Shown here: positions 1-11,676 of the stretch, piece after piece
Position numbering within the stretch: the first letter of the stretch is position 1
Layout: the number at the start of each line of letters is the position of its first letter
From: Lautropia sp. SCN 69-89
GTDB lineage: Bacteria; Pseudomonadota; Gammaproteobacteria; Burkholderiales; Burkholderiaceae_E
DNA length: 64,000 bases
NCBI GenBank assembly: GCA_001724855.1
Contig: MEED01000015.1
Span: forward strand, 1-64,000
Direction of reading: 5' to 3'
Notes under the pieces: generated by a model
What the model saw: only the letters and a program-made list of their open reading frames with translations
Told to the model about the DNA's origin: nothing
Databases searched by the model: none
Program-made: the position numbers and the translations under genes

Positions 1-267
1 GCCGCCTGCCCTCTGCCTGCGCCCCCCGCCGCTCGCCGTCGCCGCACCTGGCCGGCCGGCACGCCCGAGCCGCACTCCGCCCAACCCGGCACCCCGCCCT
101 CGAAGACGGCAGACTGCGCGCCGTCACTTGGCATCGCGCACATGCACCGGCGCTGCTTCGGCTTCGATGCACAGATCCTGGCTGTCGATGGCGGACGACG
201 GCGCGCGTGTCAACGCCGAACGAAAATTGCGTAGAAGTGGCGCTCGAACGCCACCGCGTCGGCATGA
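1..267. other. Non-coding or undetermined left edge
   Basis: No convincing gene is seen here. Open frames on both strands have compositions expected from random GC-rich DNA, are rich in Arg, Ala and Pro, and match no family I recognise. The first 60 bases are C-rich low-complexity sequence. The 3' end of a gene whose body lies left of the window cannot be excluded. Confidence 0.4.
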
Positions 268-599
268 GGCCGTGGGGCTTTGGCGGCGTCCGCATGCGGG
301 TGGCCGAGGGGTCGGTGCCCGTGGCGCAACGGTCGCGGCAGCGCCGCCTGCTCGGGGATGCGTAGGCGCTGGCGCGGGAGCGAAGCGGAGACCGGACGCG
401 CGCAGCGCGAGTCGGCCCCTGTCTGAGGGAGCGAAGCGACCGAGTTGGGGCCGACGGCCCGGGCTCCGCGCGAGCGACCAAGCGTTTCCGTAGGACAGCG
501 CCTTCGCATCCCCGAGCAGGCGGCGCTGCCGCGACCGTTGCGCCACGGGCACCGACCCCTCGGCCACCCGCATGCGGACGCCGCCAAAGCCCCACGGCC
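268..599. repeat. 104-bp near-perfect inverted repeat with 124-bp centre
   Basis: Bases 268-371 are the reverse complement of 496-599 with a single mismatch (363/504). The 124-bp centre contains GGGAGCGAAGCG twice (376-387 and 427-438). The element lies downstream of the gspE-like stop at 620. No recognisable protein is encoded and no flanking target duplication is evident. It could be a miniature mobile element, a recombined pair of extragenic repeats, or a large cruciform or terminator. The arms were checked base by base; the role is unknown. Confidence 0.85.
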
Positions 600-619
600 G
601 ACCGCGCTCAGGGGCGTGG

Positions 620-2440
620 TCAGAGGCCTTGATCGCCGATCGGCGGGGCTGCGCGCAGGACTTCCTCGCAGGTGGTCAGGCCGGCGGCGATCTTCTGCGC
701 GCCGGCCAGCCGCAGCGGCTTCAGGCCGCTGCGAATCGCGCGGCGGCGGATGGCACCGAGGTCGGGCTTCTCGTCGATCAGCTGTCGCAGCCCGGCATCG
801 AGGACGAGCAGTTCGTAGAGGCCGGTGCGTCCGCGATAGCCGGTCATCCGGCATTCCAGGCAGCCGACCGGCCGGTAGATGCGCTTCGGCCTCGCCGATC
901 GAAACGGCGCGATCAGCGCGCTCCACTCCTCCTCGGCCAGCGCTTCGGCCTCCTGCTTGCACGACTCGCACAGCGTGCGCACCAGCCGCTGCGCCATCAC
1001 GCCGATCAGCGTGGCGTTCAGCAGGTACGGCGGCACTCCGAGATCGAGCAGGCGCGTGACCGCCGACGGCGCGTCGTTGGTGTGCAGCGTCGAGAGCACC
1101 AGGTGGCCGGTGAGCGCCGCCTGCACCGCCATCTCCGCGGTCTGCAGGTCGCGGATCTCGCCCACCATGATGATGTCGGGATCCTGGCGCATCAGCGCGC
1201 GGATGCCGTCGGCGAAGCTCAGGTCGATGCCGTGCTGCACCTGCATCTGGTTGAAGCGCGGCTCGACCATTTCGATCGGATCCTCGACGGTGCAGACGTT
1301 GACCTCGTCGGTGGCCAGTTGCCTGAGCGTCGAGTACAGCGTGGTGGTCTTGCCCGAGCCGGTCGGGCCGGTGACCAGAACGATGCCGTTGGGCCGCGCG
1401 GTCATCGATTCCCAGGTCTCCAGGTCGTCGTCGCCGAAGCCCAGCTCGGCAAAATCGCGCACCAGCACTTCGGGGTCGAAGACGCGCATCACCAGCTTTT
1501 CGCCGAACGCGGTCGGCAGCGTCGACAGGCGCAGCTCGATCTCGCGGCCGTCGGCGTTGCGCGTCTTGATGCGGCCGTCCTGCGGGCGTCGCTTCTCGAT
1601 CACGTCCATGCGCCCGAGCAGCTTGATGCGGCTGGTCATCGCGGCGAAAACCGACGCGGGCACCTGGTAGACGTTGTGCAGCACCCCGTCGATGCGGAAG
1701 CGGATCGAGCCGGTGTCGCGCCGCGGCTCCATGTGGATGTCGCTCGCGCGCTGCTCGAACGCGTATTGCCAGAGCCAGTCGACGATGGTGACCACGTGCT
1801 GGTCGTTGGCGTCCAGGCTGCGGCCCGAGCGGCCCAGCTCGACCAGCTGCTCGAAGTTGTTCTGGTGCGCGGCTGCCCCGCTCTTCTGCGCGCCGCGAAT
1901 GGTGCGCGCGAGCGTGAAGAACTCGACGATGTAGCGCGTGATGTCCTGCGGATTGGCGACCACCCGCCGGATTTCGCGCTTGAGCAGCCCGCGCAGCTCG
2001 TCGACCCAGTCGGTGACGAAGGGCTCGGCAGTGGCGATCGTGATCTCGCCGGCCTTGACTTCCAGCGGCAGGATCTTGAAGCGCGTGGCGTACTGGCTCG
2101 ACATCACCTCGGCCACGCGCGACAGGTCGACCTTGAGCGGATCGATGTGCACGTACGGCAGGCCCACGCGCTGGGCGAACCACGGGCAAAGCACGTCCAG
2201 GTCGAGCAGCCGGTGCGTGCCCGGCGACTTCAGCTTGCGCCGCGCAAGTGCCACCAGCGCATGCTGGTCGGCGCTGGAGAGCCGCGCGTAGCGGCCCACC
2301 GCCTCGGCATCGGCCGGTGCGAGCAGCCCATCGGCGACCAGCGCCGGCAGCAGGTCCTCGACGGCGACGCGCCGCCCGGGCTGGCCGATTGGCGGCAAGG
2401 CGGCGGCCAGGGCAGTGCCCGGATCGGTGCGCGCATTCAT
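620..2440 (-). CDS. GspE/PilB-type secretion ATPase, orphan
   Basis: Predicted hexameric ATPase of the type II secretion / type IV pilus family (606 aa), which would energise pseudopilus or pilus assembly at the inner membrane. An N-terminal GspE-II-like domain (about residues 25-190) precedes the ATPase core. Visible motifs are Walker A GPTGSGKTTT (about 355-365), the Asp box region CTVEDPIE, Walker B DPDIIMVGEIRD, and the His box TGHLVLSTLHTNDA. A zinc-binding pair follows, CESC (about 490) and CLEC (about 525). Length is normal for GspE/PilB. No other secretion or pilus gene is nearby, so its partner machine must be encoded elsewhere. It is the last gene of the parE-to-gspE minus-strand train, 98 bp after the spermidine-synthase-like gene, which leaves room for its own promoter. 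Confidence 0.85.
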   Translation of the reverse strand: MNARTDPGTALAAALPPIGQPGRRVAVEDLLPALVADGLLAPADAEAVGRYARLSSADQHALVALARRKLKSPGTHRLLDLDVLCPWFAQRVGLPYVHIDPLKVDLSRVAEVMSSQYATRFKILPLEVKAGEITIATAEPFVTDWVDELRGLLKREIRRVVANPQDITRYIVEFFTLARTIRGAQKSGAAAHQNNFEQLVELGRSGRSLDANDQHVVTIVDWLWQYAFEQRASDIHMEPRRDTGSIRFRIDGVLHNVYQVPASVFAAMTSRIKLLGRMDVIEKRRPQDGRIKTRNADGREIELRLSTLPTAFGEKLVMRVFDPEVLVRDFAELGFGDDDLETWESMTARPNGIVLVTGPTGSGKTTTLYSTLRQLATDEVNVCTVEDPIEMVEPRFNQMQVQHGIDLSFADGIRALMRQDPDIIMVGEIRDLQTAEMAVQAALTGHLVLSTLHTNDAPSAVTRLLDLGVPPYLLNATLIGVMAQRLVRTLCESCKQEAEALAEEEWSALIAPFRSARPKRIYRPVGCLECRMTGYRGRTGLYELLVLDAGLRQLIDEKPDLGAIRRRAIRSGLKPLRLAGAQKIAAGLTTCEEVLRAAPPIGDQGL

Positions 2441-2538
2441 GCAGGCAGGCTAGCAGCGGGGCCGCCCGCGGGCAGACCGCGACGGACGAACGGTCGAAAC
2501 GGACGGTCGGCGCGCGACCTGCGGCCGTTCGTGCCATC

Positions 2539-3333
2539 TCAGATCATGAACTGCGCGAACCGCCCCTGCTGTCCGCGCAGCGCATCGAACCAGGCGCGCG
2601 CCGGCAGTCCCGTCCGGTCGAGCTCGCCGGCGCGCCGCCGCAGCGCCTGCCAGTCGACACGCAACGGCGGGCCCTTGAACGCGAGCAGCACGACGTTGCC
2701 CGCGGGCACCGGCGGCAGCGCGAGCAGCCGCCCGTCGAAGACTTCGGCCACGCGATCGGTGCTGCGCCGATACGATTCGTGTTCGCCGAAGAGGTTCACC
2801 GCCAGCACGCCCGATGCGGCGAGCGCGCCACGGCAGCGCCGGTAGAACGCCAGGCTGTCGATCACCGGCCCCCGCGCCTGGCGGTCGTACAGGTCGACCT
2901 GGACCACGCCGTAGCGGCCCCGCTCCGACGGCCGCGCAACGAACTCGCCGGCGTCGGCGTGCACCACCCGCAGCCGCGCATCGTCGGCGGGAAGCGCGAA
3001 GTCGCGGCGCGCGCTGGCGATCACTGCCGCGCTGCGTTCCACCGCGGTGACCGTCGAGCCGGGGAAGCGGCGCCAGCAGTATTTCGTGAGCGCGGCCGCA
3101 CCCAGCCCCAGCTGCAGGATGCGCGCGGGCGGCGCGAGGAACAGCAGCCAGGCCATCATGTCGCGCACGTAGTCGATCTCGAGCGCGTAGGGGTGCGCAA
3201 TGCGCATCGCCCCCTGCACCCACGGCGAGCCGAAGTGCAGGTAGCGCACGCCGGCCTCCTCGGACAGCGTGATCGCGGTGTCGTGGCGCTCGCGCCGTCC
3301 GGTGCCCGCTCCCGGCGTGGACCTTGCACTCAT
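2539..3333 (-). CDS. Spermidine-synthase-like methyltransferase-fold protein
   Basis: 264 aa with the Rossmann-type fold of spermidine synthases and related methyltransferases. The nucleotide-binding glycine motif ILQLGLGAAALTKY lies near residue 93, the acidic end of strand 2 is TAVERS, and DAGEF and VQVDLYDRQ correspond to the active-site loop. It is shorter than SpeE and lacks an obvious N-terminal beta domain, so an aminopropyltransferase activity is not assured. The start ATG overlaps the stop of the upstream glycosylase gene (ATGA at 3330-3333), indicating translational coupling. The family (SpeE/PMT-like) is a confident call; the substrate is unknown. Confidence 0.7.
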   Translation of the reverse strand: MSARSTPGAGTGRRERHDTAITLSEEAGVRYLHFGSPWVQGAMRIAHPYALEIDYVRDMMAWLLFLAPPARILQLGLGAAALTKYCWRRFPGSTVTAVERSAAVIASARRDFALPADDARLRVVHADAGEFVARPSERGRYGVVQVDLYDRQARGPVIDSLAFYRRCRGALAASGVLAVNLFGEHESYRRSTDRVAEVFDGRLLALPPVPAGNVVLLAFKGPPLRVDWQALRRRAGELDRTGLPARAWFDALRGQQGRFAQFMI

Positions 3334-3812
3334 CGAAGCGACTCGATCGCCTCGAGCCAGCGTTCGAGCTTTTGCGCCGCGCTCATGCCGGCGAAGGCCG
3401 GGCTGGTCGAGGGCAGCACCCGCGTGGCCAGGCCGCGGCCGGCGAACCAGTCTTCGTAGCGCCCGGCGGTGCGGCCGTTGAAAAGCACCGCACGCAGGCC
3501 CGGCGCGCGCCGCAGCAGGGCCTCGAAATCGTTGGCCGCCGGATCGCGGATGCTGCTGTCGAGGCTGCCCTCGCGGCGGCAGCCCGCGTAGACGTCCCAG
3601 ATCGCCAGTCTTGCCTCGAGCACCGCGCGATAGCGCCGCTCGAAAGGCCAGTCGGCAAGCGGCAGGCCGAGTGCGCGCCCGAGGATCGGCCAGAACTGGT
3701 TGCGCGGATGCGCGTAATAGCTCCCGGCCGCCAGCGACGCCTCGCCCGGGAAACTGCCCAGCACCAGCAGCCGCGAGGCGCGATCGACGACCGGGGCGAG
3801 CCCGCGCAGCAC
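3330..3812 (-). CDS. DNA-deoxyinosine (hypoxanthine) glycosylase, UDG superfamily
   Basis: About 160 aa, resembling the hypoxanthine-DNA glycosylase branch of the uracil-DNA glycosylase superfamily, which removes deaminated adenine from DNA. The N-terminal motif LLVLGSFPGEASL is followed by SYYAHPRNQFWPIL, which holds the family's catalytic-loop Asn. Near the C-terminus LPSTSPAFAG corresponds to the second active-site loop. I chose the GTG at 3812, four bases after the htpG stop, because a longer reading to 3926 would run back through the htpG tail with Arg-rich non-homologous sequence. It sits between htpG and the SpeE-like gene in an apparent operon. Family call good; start moderate. Confidence 0.75.
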   Translation of the reverse strand: MLRGLAPVVDRASRLLVLGSFPGEASLAAGSYYAHPRNQFWPILGRALGLPLADWPFERRYRAVLEARLAIWDVYAGCRREGSLDSSIRDPAANDFEALLRRAPGLRAVLFNGRTAGRYEDWFAGRGLATRVLPSTSPAFAGMSAAQKLERWLEAIESLR

Positions 3813-3816
3813 GCGT

Positions 3817-5844
3817 TCAGTCCGATGCCGCCGGCGAGTCAGGCGCTTCCCGCGCTGCAGGCGCTGCGGCTGCGGGTTGCGCCGCGGGCGCTCCCGGTGC
3901 TGCGGGTGCCGCAACCAGCATCGCATTCATCCGCCGCACGAACGCCACCGGATCGTCCAGCTGTCCGCCCTCGGCCAGCACCGCCTGGTCGAGCAGCAGG
4001 CGTGACCAGTCGCCAATGCGCTCGCTGTCGGCGCGTGCACGCTCGAGCAGCGGATGCTGCGGATTGATCTCGAGGATCGGCTTGCGGGGCGGCGCCTTCT
4101 GGCCGGCCTGCTTGAGCAGGCGCTCCAGATGGCCGCTGATCTCGCCTTCGTCCGACACCACGCAGGCGGCGGAGTCGGTCAGCCGGTGGGTGATGCGCAC
4201 GTCCTTCACCGCATCGCCGAGCGCATCGCGGATGCTCTGGACCAGCGCGGCGAATTCCTCCGCAGCCTGCTTCGATGCGGCCTTCTCGGCCTCGTCCTCG
4301 AGCGCGTCGAGGTCAAGCCCGCCGCGCGCCACCGACGCGAGTTCATGACCGTCGAACTCGGTGAGGAACGAAAGCATCCACTCGTCGACGCGGTCGGTGA
4401 GCAGCAGCACCTCCACGCCCTTCTTGCCGAAGACCTCGAGGTGCGGGCTGCTGCGCGCGGCCGCCGGCGTGTCGGCGGTGATGTACCAGATCTTCTTCTG
4501 GCCCTCCTTCATCCGGCCCACGTAGTCGGCCAGCGAGGTCGACTGCGCGTCGTCGCCCGAGCCGGTGGACGCGAAACGCAGGAGTCTGGCGAGGCGTTCG
4601 CGGTTGCCGTGATCTTCGCCGATGCCCTCCTTGACCACCTGGCCGAATTCGCTCCAGAACTTCGCGTAGTCGTCGGCACGCGTACCCGCCATGTCCTCGA
4701 GCAGCGACAGCACCCGCTTCGTGCAGCCTTCGCGGATCGCGCGCACGTCGCGGCTTTCCTGCAGGATCTCGCGCGAGACGTTCAGCGGCAGGTCGTTGGA
4801 ATCGATCACGCCGCGCACGAAGCGCAGCCACGTCGGCAACAGCTGCTCGGCGTCCTCCATGATGAACACCCGCCGAACGTAGAGGCGCACCCCGCTGCGG
4901 CGCTGGCGGTCCCACAGGTCGAAGGGCGCGCGCGACGGCAGGTACAGCAGTTGCGTGTACTCGGTGCGGCCCTCGACGCGGTTGTGCGTCCACGCGAGCG
5001 GCTCGTCGTCGCCGTGCGACAGGTGCCTGTAGAACGCCCGGTACTGCTCGTCGTCGATCTCCGACCTGGGCCGTGCCCACAGCGCGCTCGCCTGGTTGAC
5101 CGTTTCCCACTCGTCGGTCGCGCGCATCTCTTTCGATGCGTCGTCCCACTGCTCCTTGCGCATCCGGATCGGCAGCGAGATATGGTCGGAGTAGCGGCGC
5201 ACGATCGACTCGAGGGTCCACGGCGACAGCAGGTCGTCGAAGCCGTGTTCTTCACCCTCTGCGCCGCCCTCGTCCTCCCCGGTGCCGGCCTGCCGGCCGC
5301 GCAGGTGCAGGATGACGTCGGTGCCGCGCCCGGCCTTCTCGACCGTCTCCACCGAGAACTCGCCGCTGCCGTCGGACTCCCAGCGCACCGCCTCGCCGGC
5401 GGCAAGACCGGCGCGGCGCGAGACGACGGTGACGCGGTCGGCGACGATGAACGCGGAATAGAAGCCCACGCCGAACTGCCCGATCAGCTGCGCGTCCTTC
5501 GCCTGGTCGCCCGAGAGCCTGCCGAAGAACTCGCGCGTGCCCGAGCGCGCGATCGTGCCCAGGTGCTCGATCGCCTCGTCGCGCGACAGCCCGATGCCGT
5601 TGTCCGAGACGGTGATCGTGCGCGCGGCCGCGTCGATGTCGATACGGATGCCCAGCTCCGCGTCGCCCTCGTAGAGCTCGGGCCGGTCGAGCGCCTCGAA
5701 GCGCAGCTTGTCGCATGCGTCGGAGGCATTGGAAATCAGCTCCCGCAGGAAGATCTCGCGGTTGCTGTACAGCGAATGGATCATCAGCTGAAGCAGCTGC
5801 CTGACCTCGGCCTGGAATCCCAGCGTTTCCTTCATCGCACCCAT
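3817..5844 (-). CDS. htpG: Chaperone protein HtpG (Hsp90)
   Basis: Cytosolic bacterial Hsp90, an ATP-dependent dimeric chaperone. About 675 aa from the chosen ATG. The N-terminal GHKL ATPase domain shows [16 protein letters not shown], the metal/nucleotide loop [13 protein letters not shown], and the lid segment [15 protein letters not shown]. The middle domain carries [20 protein letters not shown] followed by NVSREILQ. The C-terminal dimerisation part ends in an Ala/Pro-rich tail ([18 protein letters not shown]), longer than usual. The ATG at 5844 is preceded by AGGAGCGAG and falls 17 bp after the parC stop; an upstream in-frame start would overlap parC. It lies in a parE-parC-htpG train. 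Confidence 0.95.
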   Translation of the reverse strand: MGAMKETLGFQAEVRQLLQLMIHSLYSNREIFLRELISNASDACDKLRFEALDRPELYEGDAELGIRIDIDAAARTITVSDNGIGLSRDEAIEHLGTIARSGTREFFGRLSGDQAKDAQLIGQFGVGFYSAFIVADRVTVVSRRAGLAAGEAVRWESDGSGEFSVETVEKAGRGTDVILHLRGRQAGTGEDEGGAEGEEHGFDDLLSPWTLESIVRRYSDHISLPIRMRKEQWDDASKEMRATDEWETVNQASALWARPRSEIDDEQYRAFYRHLSHGDDEPLAWTHNRVEGRTEYTQLLYLPSRAPFDLWDRQRRSGVRLYVRRVFIMEDAEQLLPTWLRFVRGVIDSNDLPLNVSREILQESRDVRAIREGCTKRVLSLLEDMAGTRADDYAKFWSEFGQVVKEGIGEDHGNRERLARLLRFASTGSGDDAQSTSLADYVGRMKEGQKKIWYITADTPAAARSSPHLEVFGKKGVEVLLLTDRVDEWMLSFLTEFDGHELASVARGGLDLDALEDEAEKAASKQAAEEFAALVQSIRDALGDAVKDVRITHRLTDSAACVVSDEGEISGHLERLLKQAGQKAPPRKPILEINPQHPLLERARADSERIGDWSRLLLDQAVLAEGGQLDDPVAFVRRMNAMLVAAPAAPGAPAAQPAAAAPAAREAPDSPAASD

Positions 5845-5861
5845 TTCTCGCTCCTGCTCCT

Positions 5862-8176
5862 TCAGTTCCCGCACTCGAGCACGGCGTCCTTCACGCGCGG
5901 CTCGAGGTAGCGTCCCTTGCGCGCGCGCGCTCCGGCCCAGGCTTCGAGCGCGCCGGCGCCGAACATCCGGTCGACCGCCTTGCCGCCGCGCCCTTCACCA
6001 CGCACCCGCACGCCGGTGGCGCCGAAAACGATCGCCTGGCGCAACGTGTCCTTCGCATCGAGGCCCATCAGGATCACGCCGCGGCCGCCGTTCTTCAGCA
6101 CCTTCACCTCGTGCAGGCCGATCACCAGCGCCCTGCCCTCCCGCGACATGCACAGCACCCGCGCCATTCCCGGCACGAACAGCGCCGGCCGCAACGGAAC
6201 CTGCCCGTCCTCGACCGACACGAAGGCCTTGCCCTGGCGGGTGCGGCCCACCAGGTCGGCAGCCTGGCACAGCAGGCCGTTGCCGCCGCTGGTGGCGAGC
6301 AGCACCCCGGTCTCGAGCGGCGCGGCAAACGCGTGGTCGATCCGCGAGCCGGGCTCGAGTTCGACGAAGCTGGTGATCGGTGCGCCGTCGCCGCGCGCCG
6401 ACGGCAATTGCGACACCGGCACCGAGTAGACGCGGCCGTTGGTCGCGATCGCGAACAGCTGGTCGGTGGTCATCACCTCGAACGCACCGTAAGGCCCGTC
6501 GCCCGCCTTGTAGCCGAACTGCGACGCGTCGTGGCCGTGGCCCTGGCGCGCGCGCACCCAACCCTTCTCCGACACGATGACGGTGACCGGTTCCTCGGGC
6601 ACCCGCAGCTCGACCGCGGTGCGCTCGGCCGCCTCGATCAGCGTACGCCGCGCGTCGCCATACTGCTTCGCGTCGGCCTCGATCTCCCGGATCACCTGGC
6701 GGCGCATCGCGGCCGGGTTGGCGAGCAGGGCCTCGAGCGCTTCGCGCTCGGCGCGCAGTTCGGCGAGTTCGCGTTCGATGCGGATCGCCTCGAGCCGCGC
6801 CAGCTGGCGCAGGCGGATCTCGAGGATGTCTTCGGCCTGCCGGTCGCTCAGCCCGAACGCGGCAATCAGCGCGGGCTTCGGTTCGTCGGACTCGCGGATG
6901 ATGCGGATCACCTGGTCGATGTGCAGCAGCACCAGCTGCCGCCCTTCGAGGATGTGGATGCGCTCGCCGACCTTGCCCAGCCGGTGCTCGCTGCGCCGCG
7001 TGACGGTGCGCACGCGAAACTCGCACCATTCGGCCAGGATCGCGACCAGCCCCTTCTGGCGCGGACGGCCGTCGACGCCGATCATCACCAGGTTCATCGG
7101 CACGCCGGTCTCGAGGCTGGTGTGCGCGCGCAGCACGCGCAGCAGCTCGTCCTGGTCGATGCGCGAGGTCTTCGGTTCGAACACCAGCCGCACCGGCGCG
7201 TCCTTGCCGGATTCGTCGCGCACCGCGTCGAGCACCGCAAGCACCGTCTGCTTCAGCTGCAGCTGCTCGGAGCTGAGCGACTTCTTGCCGGGGCGCAGTT
7301 TCGGGTTGGTGAGCTCCTCGATCTCCTCGAGCACCTTCTGCGCCGACACGCCGTGCGGCAGCTCGTTGACCACCAGCTGCCACTGGCCGCGCGCCAGCTC
7401 CTCGATCGCGTGGCGCGCGCGCACCTTGAGCGAACCGCGGCCGCTCGCATAGATCTCGCGAATGTCGACGGAGGTCGAGATCACCTGCCCGCCGCCGGGA
7501 AAGTCGGGTCCGGGCATCGATGCGAGCAGCGCGTCGACGTCGGACTTCGGGTTCTTCAGCATCGCCACCGCCGCGGCGGCGACCTCGCGCAGGTTGTGCG
7601 GCGGAATCTCGGTGGCCATGCCGACCGCGATGCCGGAGGCGCCGTTCAGCAGCACCATCGGCAGACGCGCCGGCAGCAGCACCGGCTCCTCGGTGGAACC
7701 GTCGTAGTTCGCGATGAAGTCGACCGTGCCCTGGTCGATCTCGTCGAGGAGCAGCTTCGCGTACGGGGTCAGGCGCGCCTCGGTGTAGCGCATCGCCGCC
7801 GCGCCGTCGCCGTCGCGCGATCCGAAGTTGCCCTGCCCGTCGACGAGCGGATAGCGCAGCGTGAACGACTGCGCCATGCGCACCAGCGCATCGTAGGCAG
7901 CGACGTCCCCGTGCGGGTGAAAGCGCCCCAGCACGTCGCCGACCACGCGCGCCGACTTGACCGGCTTCGCGGCGGGGCCGAGGCCCATCTCGTTCATCGC
8001 GTACAGGATGCGCCGCTGCACCGGCTTCTGGCCGTCGCAGACGTCGGGCAGCGCGCGCCCCTTGACCACCGAGACCGCGTAGTCGAGATAGGCGCGCTCG
8101 GCGTACAGCGCCAGCGTGAGCGCGTCGTCGGCGCCATCGCCGCCCCCGCCGGCCGGGAACAATTCGAGCTCTTCCA

Positions 8177-8177
<1 letters not shown>
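5862..8177 (-). CDS. parC: DNA topoisomerase IV subunit A
   Basis: Breakage-reunion subunit of topoisomerase IV, which decatenates daughter chromosomes with ParE. About 771 aa beginning MEELELF. The catalytic tyrosine is in [12 protein letters not shown], and the quinolone-determining region around [24 protein letters not shown] is intact. The C-terminal beta-pinwheel repeats are visible ([46 protein letters not shown]). The Ala-rich extension readable upstream is parE antisense and was excluded. The ATG shares one base with the parE stop (TGATG at 8179-8175), so translation is coupled, as expected for two subunits of one enzyme. Confidence 0.95.
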
Positions 8178-10156
<1,979 letters not shown>

Positions 10157-10182
10157 GTCGGAAAAGGGAGAGAGGAAACGCT

Positions 10183-10335
10183 TCAGCGGGCCAGCGTGAT
10201 GCCGCAACTCTGCAGCAAGGCGGCGAAGTCGTAGACCATGTCGGGATTCAGGTAGGCGAGGAACGCCCAGGTCGCGGCGAATCCGAGCGCCAGCGCGCCC
10301 GAAACGAAGAGGAGGATGCGCGCGCCCTGGTTCAT
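10183..10335 (-). CDS. Small single-span membrane protein, unknown function
   Basis: A 50-residue frame starting MNQGARILLFVSGALALG with one strong hydrophobic segment (about residues 7-30, rich in Leu, Phe and Ala) and a polar C-terminus YDFAALLQSCGITLAR. It ends 26 bp upstream of parE on the same strand and would be read from the divergent region shared with the PLP-enzyme gene. The initiation region has no obvious Shine-Dalgarno. The composition (membrane segment, few Arg/Pro) differs from the neighbouring shadow frames, which is why I accept it. I do not recognise the family. Confidence 0.5.
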   Translation of the reverse strand: MNQGARILLFVSGALALGFAATWAFLAYLNPDMVYDFAALLQSCGITLAR

Positions 10336-10404
10336 CGGGAATCGGGTACACCCGCCGCACGAGCTAGAATCGGGGTCGGCGAACGCCGCAAGGTCGCTGG
10401 GTTC

Positions 10405-11631
10405 ATGGCGCCATTCTACTTGCCGGCCCGAGAGCCCTCCGAAACCGTGACCGCCCCGACCCGACGCCCCGACACCCTGCTGATCCATGCCGATCGCGAC
10501 GACGCGACCGACCTGGCCGATACTGCGCTCGCGCCGGCGATCCATCCGTCGGTCACCTACGCGGCCGGCGACGCCGCCGAGTTCGCCGAAATGGCCACCC
10601 GGCCGCGCCATCCGCGCTTCTACACGCGCTACGGCAACCCCACGCACGAGCGGGCCGCGCGGCTGATCGCCCGCCTCGAGGGCGGCGAGGCCGCGCTGAT
10701 GACCGCCAGCGGCATGGGGGCCATCTCGGCGGTGCTGCTCGGCCTGCTCGGCGCCGGCGACCTCGCCGTCGCCCAGACGACCCATTACATGGGCACCACG
10801 CGGCTGTTCACCGAGCTGCTGCCGCGCTTCGGCGTGCGCGTCGAACTGGTCGATCAATCGGACACGGCCGCGCTGGTCGCGGCAATCGGGCGCGGCGCGC
10901 GGCTGGTGATGGTCGAGACGCCGTCGAACCCGACGATGACGCTGACCGACCTGCACGCGGTGGCCGCCGCAGCGCGCGCGGCCGGCGCCATCAGCGTGGC
11001 CGACAACACGTTCGCCAGCCCGCTGAACCAGCAGCCACTGTCGTTCGGCATCGACGTCGTCGTGCACAGCGCGACCAAGTATCTCGGCGGGCATCACGAC
11101 CTGATCGCCGGCGCCGTGGTGTCGCGCGAGGACCTCCTCGACCGCATCTGGCAGAGCGCGATCGCGCTGGGCAGCACGCTCGGCGCCTTCGACGCCTGGC
11201 TGCTGCTGCGCGGGATGCGCACGCTGTCGCTGCGCGTGGCGCGGGCCAACGACAACGCCATGGCAGTGGCGCGCTTTCTCGAAGGCCATCCGCAGGTCGA
11301 GGCGGTCCACTACCCGGGGCTGCCGGCCCACCCGCAGCACGCGCTGGCGCGCGCACAGATGCGTGGCTTCGGCGGCGTGCTGTCGGTGCGCCTGCGCGGC
11401 GGCTACGAGCGCACCCAGCGCTTCGTCTCGAAGCTGCGCCTGTTCACGCAGGCGGTCAGCCTCGGCGGAGTCGAATCGCTGGTGGTGCACGCCGCGGCGA
11501 TGGTGCGCGGCACGCTCGACGATGAGCAGATGCAGGCGGCCGGCATCGCGCCGAACCTGGTGCGCCTGGCCTGCGGCGTCGAAGCCGCCGACGACCTGCT
11601 GGCCGATCTCGCGCAGGCGCTGGAAGGCTGA
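10405..11631 (+). CDS. Cys/Met-metabolism PLP-dependent enzyme (cystathionine lyase/synthase type)
   Basis: PLP enzyme of fold type I, the MetB/MetC/MetZ superfamily, acting in methionine-cysteine interconversion. About 408 aa. The PLP-binding lysine lies in VVHSATKYLGGHHDL (about residue 225). The aspartate that holds the pyridine nitrogen is in AISVADNTFASPLNQQPL, and the cofactor-site segment is TASGMGAISAVLLGLLGAGD. The C-terminal SLGGVESLVVHAA is conserved in lyases of this group. The ATG at 10405 lies about 28 bp after a possible -10 TAGAAT (10365-10370); the GTG at 10447 is an alternative. Whether it is a beta-lyase, gamma-synthase or sulfhydrylase cannot be decided from motifs. Confidence 0.85.
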   Translation: MAPFYLPAREPSETVTAPTRRPDTLLIHADRDDATDLADTALAPAIHPSVTYAAGDAAEFAEMATRPRHPRFYTRYGNPTHERAARLIARLEGGEAALMTASGMGAISAVLLGLLGAGDLAVAQTTHYMGTTRLFTELLPRFGVRVELVDQSDTAALVAAIGRGARLVMVETPSNPTMTLTDLHAVAAAARAAGAISVADNTFASPLNQQPLSFGIDVVVHSATKYLGGHHDLIAGAVVSREDLLDRIWQSAIALGSTLGAFDAWLLLRGMRTLSLRVARANDNAMAVARFLEGHPQVEAVHYPGLPAHPQHALARAQMRGFGGVLSVRLRGGYERTQRFVSKLRLFTQAVSLGGVESLVVHAAAMVRGTLDDEQMQAAGIAPNLVRLACGVEAADDLLADLAQALEG

Positions 11632-11676
11632 ACGGCGCAGCCCGCGCACTGGCCCCTCCCCGCGGCCCAGCCGGCC

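Noticed and set aside
124-573. Open frames in the left inverted repeat
   Set aside because: Each arm would encode a similar Arg/Pro-rich peptide on both strands by symmetry; no recognisable domain or start signal.
572-2845. A 757-codon plus-strand frame
   Set aside because: Antisense to the GspE ATPase, which has all catalytic motifs.
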